Assembly: GCA_910577295.1 (NCBI GenBank)
Contig: CAJTLS010000032.1
Location: forward strand, 1 to 26,617
DNA length: 26,617 nucleotides
Direction: 5' to 3'
From: an uncultured Eubacterium sp.
GTDB taxonomy: Bacteria > Bacillota > Clostridia > Lachnospirales > Lachnospiraceae
Part shown: one piece after another, positions 16,344 through 23,877 of the stretch
Layout: each line of letters starts with the position of its first letter
Numbering within the stretch: position 1 is the stretch's first letter
The notes under the pieces: generated by a model
Database searches by the model: none
What the model was told of the DNA's origin: nothing
Seen by the model: the letters and a program-made list of their open reading frames with translations, nothing else
Translations under genes and position numbers: made by a program

Positions 16344-17408
16344 TTACTTATCCTTTTTTGTTTTAGCGGCCGCACCTTTTTCCTCCACCGCTTCTTCTGC
16401 CTGCTCGGTCTCTGCCTGAGGCATACACTGGGAACGCACTGCGGTGTCTATCTGCGTGAATATATCTGGATGGTCAATCAGATATTTCTTGGCGTTCTCC
16501 CGTCCCTGTCCAATCCGCTCTCCCTGATAGGAATACCATGCGCCGCTCTTAAGAATAATATCGTTCTTTGCCGCCAAATCCAGCAAATCGCCCTCGCGGG
16601 AAATCCCCTTACCAAACATAATATCAAACTCTGCCTCCTGAAAAGGCGGGGCAACTTTATTCTTCACTACTTTGACACGAACACGGTTACCAATCTTTTC
16701 TCCTGCCTGCGACAATGTCTCGATTCTTCGCACATCCATACGAACAGAAGCATAGAACTTCAGCGCCCGGCCGCCCGTGGTCGTCTCTGGATTTCCAAAC
16801 ATAACGCCGATTTTCTCGCGTAACTGGTTAATGAAAATAACCGTACAATTGGATTTGTTAATTACGCTTGTCAGTTTGCGGAGCGCCTGACTCATCAGAC
16901 GCGCCTGCAAGCCGACATGAGAGTCTCCCATATCGCCGTCAATCTCTGCCTTTGGCACTAACGCCGCCACAGAGTCCACAATGACAATATCAACTGCTCC
17001 TGAACGAACCATCGTCTCCGTAATCTCCATCGCCTGCTCTCCGCTATCCGGCTGGGATATGTATAACTCGTCAATATTTACACCGATGTTCTTGGCATAG
17101 ACAGGGTCTAGCGCGTGCTCAGCGTCAATAAAGCCGGCAATACCGCCCTGTTTCTGTACCTCGGCCACCATATGCAAGGCGACCGTTGTCTTACCACTGG
17201 ACTCTGGACCATATATCTCGATAATACGGCCTTTCGGAATGCCGCCTACCCCTAATGCCAAATCCAGACTGAGTGAACCGGTCGGCACAGCCTCTACCTG
17301 CATGTGGCGGGTATCTCCTAATTTCATAATGGATCCTTGTCCATAGTTTTTTTCAATTTGTGCAATCGCTGCTTCCAGCGCTTTTATTTTATTTGAATCC
17401 TTTTCCAT
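16344..17408 (-). CDS. recA: Recombinase A
   Basis: DNA strand-exchange ATPase and activator of LexA self-cleavage. The protein is 354 aa. Walker A is GPESSGKT (67-74), followed by FIDAEHALDP, the Walker B region VDIVIVDSVAALVP, the L1 loop region MSQALRKLT, and NQLREKIGVMFGNPETTTGG. The C-terminus is acidic then lysine-rich, as is common. GGAGG is five bases from the ATG and is flanked by a direct repeat of GTAAAC. Promoter and LexA box lie 92-140 bases upstream. Confidence 0.99.
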   Translation of the reverse strand: MEKDSNKIKALEAAIAQIEKNYGQGSIMKLGDTRHMQVEAVPTGSLSLDLALGVGGIPKGRIIEIYGPESSGKTTVALHMVAEVQKQGGIAGFIDAEHALDPVYAKNIGVNIDELYISQPDSGEQAMEITETMVRSGAVDIVIVDSVAALVPKAEIDGDMGDSHVGLQARLMSQALRKLTSVINKSNCTVIFINQLREKIGVMFGNPETTTGGRALKFYASVRMDVRRIETLSQAGEKIGNRVRVKVVKNKVAPPFQEAEFDIMFGKGISREGDLLDLAAKNDIILKSGAWYSYQGERIGQGRENAKKYLIDHPDIFTQIDTAVRSQCMPQAETEQAEEAVEEKGAAAKTKKDK

Positions 17409-17499
17409 GTTTACCTCCGTTTACACAAGGAACCTCTGTCCCATATCTTTTATGTACGTTCGGGAAAATGCGGCGTCTGTCGTGCGTTTGCGCAATACC

Positions 17500-17511
17500 G
17501 AACGAATGTTC
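17500..17511 (-). promoter_or_regulatory. LexA (SOS) box upstream of recA
   Basis: GAAC-N4-GTTC, flanked as AGAAC...GTTCG on the minus strand, fits the Gram-positive LexA/DinR operator. It lies directly after the recA -10 element and would cover the transcription start, as expected for SOS repression. Confidence 0.8.
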
Positions 17512-17519
17512 TGTCTATT

Positions 17520-17548
17520 ATACTATACCATACGCTCCGCTTTGTCAA
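17520..17548 (-). promoter_or_regulatory. recA promoter
   Basis: A perfect TTGACA (17543-17548, minus strand) is followed after 17 bases by TAGTAT (17520-17525). A perfect TATAAT overlaps at 17517-17522, but its spacing of 20 is too long. The LexA box begins a few bases downstream. Confidence 0.75.
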
Positions 17549-17591
17549 TATTTTCTTTTCCATCTTTCTCAATTTCTAAATTTAATTATAG

Positions 17592-17640
17592 AAAAAAAGG
17601 AATCGATTGTCTACAACAATAGAGACATTCCATTCCTTTT
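17592..17640 (-). terminator. Terminator of the RICIN/C39-like gene
   Basis: Outer arms AAAAGGAAT (17595-17603) and ATTCCTTTT (17632-17640) close an imperfect hairpin with an inner TGTCT/AGACA pairing. Seven T residues follow on the minus strand. It starts 14 bases after the stop codon and separates this run from the recA promoter. Confidence 0.75.
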
Positions 17641-17653
17641 CATAAACCACAAA

Positions 17654-19252
17654 CTAGTTTTTCACTCCTAAACGATATGTAGATTTTACTTTATATTTAG
17701 AAGAAACCGTTATCACCGCTCCGTCCCACGGGTCTATCGCCAGCAGATTGGACGCTGTCAGACGCGAAAGAGATTCGACATTTTTGTAGCCAATAATACA
17801 CAGCCAGTGCTGTTCGGTGTTTCCCGTCACGTGAAGAATACACGGTTTCCCCGCCAGAATTTGCCTGTACGCCTCCTGTAACACGGCTAACTCGGAGCCG
17901 TAACCGGAAGCCGGGCAACGATAGCCGCCCTTGCTCCAGACACAGGTCACATCACTACTTCCCATCCAGTAAGCCTGCGGGGCCGGCGCACTATTATAAA
18001 GGATTGCATTGCAATACGCTAACGCATAGGACGCACACGCTTTCTTCTCCAGTGAATTGCCTGCCGACTGATGTCCTACTGCCTTAATCAGATTGGCATT
18101 ATAAGATAACATGCGGTTTGATGCCGTTCCTATCGGATTTATCGTCGTCATATGTTCTGTGACCGTAAAAGGACGGTTGATCCATACGGCTTCTTTCCCC
18201 GCCGAATCCCTGACCTTAATCTGGTAAAAGTATTTTCCCGCCGCCAGTTTGCCGAACGTTATGGCCGCATCAATATTTTTAATATCGTAAAAACAGCGAT
18301 TGGGGTTCACGGACTTTGCCAATACGATTTTTCCTGCGCTGTTGACAATCTGAACCGTGAAAGTTTTCATCGTATAGCGGGAACTTACGATTCCTGTGAG
18401 GATAAATGAAGCTCCCTCCTGAAGCGCCGATGGATAACTTGCTCCGGATATCGTAACAACGCTCTTCGGGCAAGCGGATGCTTCCATCTTAAACTTCCAT
18501 GCTTTCGCCTCTCTGCGTCCGCTAAATTCCAAATTGTTCCCCGCTGCATGAAGATATTGTTTACTCGCACAGCAACGAAGATAAATATAACCAGAGCCTG
18601 CACTATAGGCTTCGAACATCTGCGCTTTGTTCTTTGCCGCATACGTCGTCTGCACCGCATTTCCCTTTTTGGCGCCGCTTTCTTTCTCTGCCAGATACAT
18701 GCCGCTGTTGACATTCTGCAAGCGGAATTTCTTTCCTCCTGCGCTCTCCAGTTTCCAACTGCGGCAGGCAGAATCGCCGCGCAGCCAGACGGATACGTTG
18801 CCCCCTTTTTGCAGGGAAGCATTTTGTACTTCAGCGGCCTGCAATTTATTTTTTTTGGGAACGACGAAATAGTATCCAGATTTTTGCTTTATAGCAGTAT
18901 TGGCGGGAATGACATAAGTCTTCTTTTTAAAATATACATGTTTTATTTTTCGCTTTCCCTTATTTGTCGTTACAAGAAGCGAGTACCACCCTTTTTTCTT
19001 TATCGCCAATTTCGATTTCGTAAGCGATATTTTTTCAGCCTTTTTCCATACACGATAAGACGTCGACTTCACCTTACCTTTTCGGTATTCGATTGATTTT
19101 GTCGACGACGCCAGCATTCTCTTTTCCAACACGGAAATCGAATTTGTATCTCGAGCCGCCGCGAGGCTCTTTTCGGGCCAAAGCGCCGCTGCCCCGAGCG
19201 CGCAAACAGCCAGCGCTCCCATTATCGTTATCCGGTACATTCGTTTGTTCAT
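17654..19252 (-). CDS. Exported protein with RICIN-type and C39-like peptidase domains
   Basis: A 532-aa protein with a signal peptide (about 1-33; charged start, hydrophobic core, cleavage near SLAAA). A lysine-rich segment to about 120 may bind the cell envelope. Residues ~123-258 look like a beta-trefoil RICIN carbohydrate-binding domain (W/L repeats such as SWKLES..KKFRLQNVNSGMYL and YIYLRCCASKQYLHAAGNN). Next is an Ig-like beta domain (~265-365). The C-terminal ~385-532 resembles a C39-like papain fold with C406 (KKACASYA), H482 (EQHWLCIIGY) and D507 (LLAIDPWDG) as a possible catalytic triad. It follows the M18 aminopeptidase gene by 14 bases. Substrate is unknown; it could be a peptidase, or an inactive or transpeptidase-like relative. 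Confidence 0.75.
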   Translation of the reverse strand: MNKRMYRITIMGALAVCALGAAALWPEKSLAAARDTNSISVLEKRMLASSTKSIEYRKGKVKSTSYRVWKKAEKISLTKSKLAIKKKGWYSLLVTTNKGKRKIKHVYFKKKTYVIPANTAIKQKSGYYFVVPKKNKLQAAEVQNASLQKGGNVSVWLRGDSACRSWKLESAGGKKFRLQNVNSGMYLAEKESGAKKGNAVQTTYAAKNKAQMFEAYSAGSGYIYLRCCASKQYLHAAGNNLEFSGRREAKAWKFKMEASACPKSVVTISGASYPSALQEGASFILTGIVSSRYTMKTFTVQIVNSAGKIVLAKSVNPNRCFYDIKNIDAAITFGKLAAGKYFYQIKVRDSAGKEAVWINRPFTVTEHMTTINPIGTASNRMLSYNANLIKAVGHQSAGNSLEKKACASYALAYCNAILYNSAPAPQAYWMGSSDVTCVWSKGGYRCPASGYGSELAVLQEAYRQILAGKPCILHVTGNTEQHWLCIIGYKNVESLSRLTASNLLAIDPWDGAVITVSSKYKVKSTYRLGVKN

Positions 19253-19266
19253 CTCTCTGTCCTATT

Positions 19267-20652
19267 CTAAGCCATTATCTTCTTTAAAAACTGCACATAT
19301 CCTTTTTTTGTCTCATATACATCTGCCTTACTCGTCAATTCCCACGGTGCGTGCATATTGAGCACGGCCACTCCGCAGTCAATGACATCCATCCCATATA
19401 ACGCCATAATGTAGGCAATCGTTCCGCCGCCTCCAATATCTACCTTGCCAAGTTCCGCCGTTTGATACGCAACCTTGGCATCTTTTAAGATACCACGTAT
19501 TTGTGCCATAAATTCGGCATTTGCATCATTACTTCCTGATTTTCCCCGCGAACCGGTAAATTTATTAAACACCATGCCCCGCCCAAAATACGCCGCATTT
19601 TTCTTTTCATAGGCAGACGCATACGTCGGGTCAAAGGCGGCGCTGACATCCGAAGACAACATTTTTGAATTGGCCAGACAGCGGCGCAGCGCCAGCTCAT
19701 CGTACTGCCCCATCCTATCCATCACCTCGGCCACCGTATTTTCAAATACGTGGGAGCGCATACCGGTAGCGCCCACGCTGCCAATCTCTTCTTTATCAAC
19801 CAAAAGGCAACAGGTTGTATACTCGGTGTCTTCCACTTCCAGCATGGCAAGCAGTGATGTAAAGGCGCACACCCTGTCATCCTGCCCATATGCCATAATC
19901 ATACTCAAATCAATACCTGATTCTCTCGCTTTACCTGCCGGAACAACTTCCAGTTCTGCCGAGAGAAAATCCTCCTCTTCCACATCGTACTTTTCCTTTA
20001 ATATGGCAAGTACATTTTTGGCAACGGCATCCTTTTCCTCGCCTTTGAGCGGCTGGCTGGCAAATAAAATATCCAGCGCTTCGCCCTCTATGACTTTATT
20101 CGCCTTGCGCTCCATGCGTTCACCCGCCAGATGGATTAGCAAATCGGTCACACAAAAAACCGGGTCTTTCTCTTCCTCTCCGATACATACGGAAACGACT
20201 TCCCCATCCTTTTTTACAATAACACCATGTATCGCCAGCGGAAGAGTCACCCACTGATACTTTTTTATTCCCCCATAATAATGAGTATCCAGATAAGCCA
20301 GTTCCGTGTCCTCATAAAGAGGATTCTGTTTTATGTCCATGCGCGGCGAATCAATATGCGCTCCTAAAATAGCCATTCCTTTTTCCATCGGCTGCCGCCC
20401 GATTTGAAAAAGAGCGATAGACTTCTTCATATTTACCGCATAAATCTTATCTCCCGCCTGCAGCTCTTCATCCGCGGCAATCACTTCCTGCAAATCTCTG
20501 TATCCCGCTTTCTTCGCCATCTTAACCGCCTCTGTCACGCATTCGCGTTCCGTCTTTCCGGCATCCAGAAACTCGCGGTACTGCTTATTCAATTTTTCCA
20601 ATTCCTTAATTTCTTTCTTCGTGTATTCTTTCCATACATTGTTGCGCTCCAT
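19267..20652 (-). CDS. apeB: M18 family aminopeptidase
   Basis: A cytoplasmic di-zinc aminopeptidase that removes N-terminal, often acidic, residues from peptides. It has 461 aa from the start chosen. The metal-binding and catalytic motifs are all present: AHIDSPR (H99), YGQDDRVCA (D258), DKEEIGSVG (E288, E289), SSDVSAAFDP and the C-terminal histidine in LNMHAPWE. An upstream ATG at 20670 has no ribosome binding site; the ATG at 20652 has GGAGG eleven bases before it and gives an N-terminus like other clostridial M18 proteins. It follows the 80-aa gene closely. The symbol is by family only. Confidence 0.93.
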   Translation of the reverse strand: MERNNVWKEYTKKEIKELEKLNKQYREFLDAGKTERECVTEAVKMAKKAGYRDLQEVIAADEELQAGDKIYAVNMKKSIALFQIGRQPMEKGMAILGAHIDSPRMDIKQNPLYEDTELAYLDTHYYGGIKKYQWVTLPLAIHGVIVKKDGEVVSVCIGEEEKDPVFCVTDLLIHLAGERMERKANKVIEGEALDILFASQPLKGEEKDAVAKNVLAILKEKYDVEEEDFLSAELEVVPAGKARESGIDLSMIMAYGQDDRVCAFTSLLAMLEVEDTEYTTCCLLVDKEEIGSVGATGMRSHVFENTVAEVMDRMGQYDELALRRCLANSKMLSSDVSAAFDPTYASAYEKKNAAYFGRGMVFNKFTGSRGKSGSNDANAEFMAQIRGILKDAKVAYQTAELGKVDIGGGGTIAYIMALYGMDVIDCGVAVLNMHAPWELTSKADVYETKKGYVQFLKKIMA

Positions 20653-20679
20653 CTGCTGCACTGCCTCCATTCTTCATTT

Positions 20680-20922
20680 CTATTCACTCTGCTCTTCATC
20701 AAACTCCACAACGACATAATACCCCTTATCGTTATGTTTTATTTCTTTCACGACGCCCCGATTTGTTTTTAAACGGTCGCGGAACGAATAATTCCCCGAC
20801 ATTGCTATGGCAGGGGAAATCGTATAATAATAAGCGCTTGGCAAAATGCCCTCAATCACCGACACTTCCTCGCCCTCTTTCACAAGATTTTCCCGCTCCA
20901 TCTTAAACTCCATCCGTCTCAT
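20680..20922 (-). CDS. 80-aa protein of unknown function
   Basis: Not recognised. The 80-aa product is charged and soluble, and the second half (GVVKEIKHNDKGYYVVVEFDEE) looks like a small beta-barrel, comparable to SH3/KOW-type folds, ending in an acidic tail. GGGG precedes the ATG by five bases; an in-frame ATG three codons later is possible. It lies between truA (75 bases upstream) and the M18 aminopeptidase, with good coding spacing and no terminator, so it belongs to that run. The gap before it holds copy 2 of the palindromic element also present before clpX. Confidence 0.75.
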   Translation of the reverse strand: MRRMEFKMERENLVKEGEEVSVIEGILPSAYYYTISPAIAMSGNYSFRDRLKTNRGVVKEIKHNDKGYYVVVEFDEEQSE

Positions 20923-20932
20923 CTTATCCCCA

Positions 20933-20975
20933 TTTCTGCAAGGTAAACCTCGTTCACCTTTGCTTTATTACGCAT
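20933..20975 (-). repeat. Copy 2 of the palindromic element, upstream of the 80-aa gene
   Basis: It matches 11089-11130 over about 43 bases. Minus-strand core AGGTGAAC-GAG-GTTTACCT is a near-perfect palindrome with one G-T pair. TTGCAGAAA lies on the start-codon side and ATGCG on the other. The distance to the start codon is about ten bases in both copies. The loop is not conserved, while the stem is kept by a paired change, which points to selection on the dyad. Confidence 0.65.
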
Positions 20976-20997
20976 AAAACAACTAAAAACCGTAACA

Positions 20998-21735
20998 TTA
21001 ATCATACTTTACCCGCACAAGAAACAATCCCTGCGCCGGCGCAGTCTCTCCCGCGCGCGCCCGCTCCCCGCTTTGCAATACCTCTGCAACGCTTTCCACA
21101 CTTCGTTTATGCAAACCAACTTCAACTAATGTACCAGTCAGAATCCGCACCATATTATATAGGAAACCAGTGCCCTCAAAGCGGAGGGTGATTTCTGTTT
21201 CCGATTCTATCATATCAATTGCGTCTAGCCTGCGTACAGTAGATTTTTTCTTGGACGCTTTTGTACAAAACCCCCGGAAGTCGTGCCGGCCAATGAGTAT
21301 TTTCGCCGCTTCCCGCATTTGCGCTACATCCAGCGTATCTTCCATCTGCCAGCAATACTGTCTTGTAAATACACAGTAGTTATCTTTTTTCATCAAATGA
21401 TATTCATATATCTTACCGATAGCATGCAGGCGGCTGTGAAACCGTTCACCTGCCTCTTCTATTTTCAGTATCCGTATATCCCTCGGCAAATATTCATTGA
21501 GCTCCTGCCGCATTCTTTCAACGTCTTCCGCCTCGGATAAATGTACGTTGGCAACCTGCGCCAGCGCATGTACGCCGGCGTCCGTGCGTCCGGCGCCGTC
21601 TATTTCAACTTCATATCCACAGCGCTTTGACAATGCGCGCTCAATTCTTCCCTGAACGGTATCGGCCCGATTACCCTGTCGCTGCCATCCGCGGTAGCGG
21701 GTACCGTCATATTGTATCACCATACGGTAATTCAT
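20998..21735 (-). CDS. truA: tRNA pseudouridine synthase A
   Basis: Makes pseudouridine at positions 38-40 of the tRNA anticodon arm. It has 245 aa, the normal length. The opening MNYRMVIQYDGTRYRGWQRQ and the catalytic loop GAGRTDAGVHA (D52) are diagnostic; RHDFRGFCTKASKK and GTGFLYNMVRILTGTL follow as expected. The ATG at 21735 is ten bases from GGGGAG; a GTG at 21738 is an alternative start seven bases away. It begins five bases after the stop of the preceding gene, so the two are translationally linked. Confidence 0.96.
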   Translation of the reverse strand: MNYRMVIQYDGTRYRGWQRQGNRADTVQGRIERALSKRCGYEVEIDGAGRTDAGVHALAQVANVHLSEAEDVERMRQELNEYLPRDIRILKIEEAGERFHSRLHAIGKIYEYHLMKKDNYCVFTRQYCWQMEDTLDVAQMREAAKILIGRHDFRGFCTKASKKKSTVRRLDAIDMIESETEITLRFEGTGFLYNMVRILTGTLVEVGLHKRSVESVAEVLQSGERARAGETAPAQGLFLVRVKYD

Positions 21736-21740
21736 CACAC

Positions 21741-22256
21741 TTATTCTCCCCGGTCGCTCTCATATTTTTCCCTGATTTTCAGTTCTGATAATATTGTCTG
21801 GTAGGCATCCATACCATTCTCAATCGATAAATCAAGACTGACCGCAATGTTATTTATCATATGCTCATCCAAATAATCTTTCATTTTTTCCAAACATATC
21901 ATTTTCTGCCGGTATGTCTCCGCATCCAAAAACGCCAGTAACTTTGCCATCTTTGAATCGACATTTTGTGTTTCTTCCTCCGTTTCTTCTTCCATAACCT
22001 CGCCTTTTGAAATGCGTGGCTGCCTGTCCGGTAAATCTTGTCTTTTTTCAATCGAAACTTTTCCCGTCAACGGAAGTTTTGTAAATTCCTTTACATATTC
22101 AGCAAAAAACTGCCTCTTTTCCATTACATAACAGGCAAATGGTTTCGTTAATTCCTGATAACAGATTACTTCCTGAAAATTAGGTTTTGTCTGAGCGTGT
22201 ACGATAATTTGTACAGGTTCACCTGTCCTTTTGTGATAAAAAATTCGATTATTCAT
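21741..22256 (-). CDS. 171-aa protein of unknown function, DUF1653-like N-terminus
   Basis: I do not recognise this gene with confidence. The first ~55 residues (RIFYHKRTGEPVQIIVHA, then EVICYQEL..PFACYVMEKRQFFAEYV) resemble the small beta domain DUF1653 in pattern. A charged, Glu-rich linker follows (about 85-100). The last ~70 residues are predicted helical (MAKLLAFLDAETYRQKMICL and on). There is no signal peptide or membrane segment. AGGAGG lies eight bases before the ATG at 22256; the longer frame starts at a GTG at 22265. It heads the run leading into truA. A role linked to RNA or translation would be a guess from context only. Confidence 0.7.
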   Translation of the reverse strand: MNNRIFYHKRTGEPVQIIVHAQTKPNFQEVICYQELTKPFACYVMEKRQFFAEYVKEFTKLPLTGKVSIEKRQDLPDRQPRISKGEVMEEETEEETQNVDSKMAKLLAFLDAETYRQKMICLEKMKDYLDEHMINNIAVSLDLSIENGMDAYQTILSELKIREKYESDRGE

Positions 22257-22301
22257 GCCAAACACCTCCTAAAACGCTAAAATAATCATTGTATTGTTAG
22301 T

Positions 22302-22330
22302 AGTATAACACGAAATGGATAAAGTGAAAA
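22302..22330 (-). promoter_or_regulatory. Possible promoter of the 171-aa gene/truA run
   Basis: Minus-strand TTTTCA (22325-22330) and TATACT (22302-22307) are 17 bases apart. The -10 is good, the -35 only partial. The position, about 45 bases before the start codon, is sensible. Confidence 0.5.
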
Positions 22331-22367
22331 GAGGTCGGGACAAAGGAAATGAAAAACAACCGAATAT

Positions 22368-22436
22368 AAAAAATACCATCCAAGCGATGAAAGCCGTCTA
22401 CGCAAAGCCAATTGGTTTTCATCTACCGGATGGTAT
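22368..22436 (-). terminator. Terminator after the fibronectin type III gene, with a two-tier stem
   Basis: Outer arms ATACCATCC (22373-22381) and GGATGGTAT (22428-22436) and inner arms GATGAAA (22386-22392) and TTTCATC (22417-22423) are separated by symmetric 4-base internal loops. Six T residues follow on the minus strand, which fits a rho-independent terminator. The 24-base apex contains CGCAAAGCC on the plus strand. A smaller stem CCGCT/AGCGG lies at 22461-22473, nearer to the stop codon. Confidence 0.7.
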
Positions 22437-22500
22437 CTCTTAATTCATGTATGATCGTGCCGCTCAAAGCGGTATATCCGTTTACTTTTTATAATGCTAC

Positions 22501-23730
22501 TTAACTTCTAACTGTTCCAAAGTTGGCAATGCCACTTACTACCTTTTTCTTGCCAACCTTTCTCAAGTATTCCACTCTTACATAATATGTCTTTTTCTTC
22601 GACAGTTTTTTCTTGCCGCATTTCGTAATCGTACAACCTTTACTATTTTTTCCACATGTCTTAACTTTCTTATATCCTTTACCGGATTTCGTGGAAATAT
22701 ACACTTTATAACCGCAAGCGCCGGCAATCTTCTTCCATTTTAAAGTAATCTTCTTACGGTTTGCAGAACGAATCCATTTGACGGATTTGTTTGATGCGTT
22801 ATAAGTGTAATTTGACCACGGGCCATATGCATATCCGTTTCCAACTTTCACATACGCACGCACACGTGTGGAATAGAACTGTCCTTTTTTGAATGGAGAA
22901 ACAGAACCGGATGTACTGCTATAATTTGTTGTGCTGACTACTTTTCCTTTGGCATTCTTAGTCTGAAGCTGATAACCATCGGCATTATTTACGACAGACC
23001 ACTGGAAATCACAGCGGTTAGAACTTGAGTAAAGGTAAGATACAGCAATTGACTGCACTTTTGCCGGAAGAGATTTTACATTGATTCTCTTAAAGTAACC
23101 GTAGTTCTCCATACTTCCCATCGCTTCAAAACCATTAAAAGTCTTTTTCTTTGCCATTACAAAATACTCTCCTACATATCCAACTGGCAAAGAATTAACC
23201 GTATAAGACGTAGATGTTGTAGTTCCCACTTTTGTATAATGCCAAAGAGCGTGAGACAAGTAAATATCGTAGCTGTCTACTCCACTAACCGGCGTCCATG
23301 TAAATGTCGCAGAATTAGCCGTTGCCGCGCTCTGAGCCAATCCCTCTACACGGCCAACCGTCGGCAGAGTCGCCACCTGAATCGGATTACTAACGGCAAC
23401 TACCGCATCCGAATTATCCACAGCTTTCACACGTACCCAGTAAACTTTGTCGGGTGCCAGATTACGAATATTTTCTTCAGTACCATAAACCGTGTTATAT
23501 GTTGACGTAGGGGCAAAATTCGTACCATCCATACTATATTCCGCCTCATAATGGCTGATTGCCGGACCTACCATACAAGGGTCCCAAGAAATAGTTACAC
23601 TTTTCTCCCCCGCTTTTGTCTGTTTCAGACCAGCATCCCAATCTGCTGCCTTACTTGTCGTTCCCATTGCAAGAAACATGACAAAGGCAAAAGAAAAAGC
23701 CGTTAACAATAATTTCCATGATTTTTTCAT
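22501..23730 (-). CDS. Exported fibronectin type III repeat protein
   Basis: A 409-aa secreted or envelope protein. Residues 1-28 form a signal peptide (KKSWKLLLTAFSFAFVMFLAMG, cleavage near SKAA). Two clear fibronectin type III domains follow: about 30-122 (SVTISWDPC..ISHYEAEYSMDG..NLAPDKVYWVRVKAV) and about 128-215 (SATFTWTPVSGVDSYDIYL). A third, more divergent unit lies at about 222-312, and a fourth, lysine-rich unit at 316-409 (KKITLKWKKIAGACGYKVYI..KKKTYYVRVEYL). The last contains several cysteines (C339, and those in KTCGKNSKGCTITKC). No enzyme domain or sortase signal was seen. AAGGAG is eight bases before the ATG. It is monocistronic, with its own promoter and terminator. Function is probably binding or adhesion, by inference. 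Confidence 0.85.
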   Translation of the reverse strand: MKKSWKLLLTAFSFAFVMFLAMGTTSKAADWDAGLKQTKAGEKSVTISWDPCMVGPAISHYEAEYSMDGTNFAPTSTYNTVYGTEENIRNLAPDKVYWVRVKAVDNSDAVVAVSNPIQVATLPTVGRVEGLAQSAATANSATFTWTPVSGVDSYDIYLSHALWHYTKVGTTTSTSYTVNSLPVGYVGEYFVMAKKKTFNGFEAMGSMENYGYFKRINVKSLPAKVQSIAVSYLYSSSNRCDFQWSVVNNADGYQLQTKNAKGKVVSTTNYSSTSGSVSPFKKGQFYSTRVRAYVKVGNGYAYGPWSNYTYNASNKSVKWIRSANRKKITLKWKKIAGACGYKVYISTKSGKGYKKVKTCGKNSKGCTITKCGKKKLSKKKTYYVRVEYLRKVGKKKVVSGIANFGTVRS

Positions 23731-23770
23731 TTAATTCTCTCCTTTTCTAATAAAATACTAGTTTACAATA

Positions 23771-23792
23771 TGTAACAATCACAAAGATTACA
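23771..23792 (-). promoter_or_regulatory. Inverted repeat at the transcription start of the fibronectin type III gene
   Basis: On the minus strand TGTAATC-TTTGT-GATTGTTACA forms an imperfect dyad with one bulged base. It starts within a few bases of the predicted start point of the promoter at 23801-23829, so it may be a repressor operator or a 5'-end stabilising hairpin. Confidence 0.4.
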
Positions 23793-23800
23793 ACAAGAAA

Positions 23801-23829
23801 ATCATACCACCATCCACATATTTTGTCAA
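23801..23829 (-). promoter_or_regulatory. Promoter of the fibronectin type III gene
   Basis: A perfect TTGACA (23824-23829, minus strand) and TATGAT (23801-23806) with a 17-base spacer make this the strongest promoter in the window. The leader is about 65 bases. Confidence 0.8.
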
Positions 23830-23877
23830 TTCTCAAACAGGTTTTGGAATAAATAGGTTCGAATTGTGTTGATACAC

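Noticed and set aside
17407..17422. Direct repeat GTAAAC flanking the recA ribosome binding site
   Set aside because: Two six-base repeats are too short to claim a regulatory site and do not match the palindromic element at clpX.
18385..18822. 145-codon minus-strand frame inside the RICIN/C39-like gene
   Set aside because: It runs out of frame within a gene with clear domains; the translation is Arg/Cys/Ala-rich without pattern.
22386..22423. c-di-GMP-I riboswitch on the plus strand
   Set aside because: Only the CGCAAAGCC core fits; the first stem, the tetraloop and its receptor are missing, and no plus-strand gene lies downstream. The structure is better explained as a minus-strand terminator.
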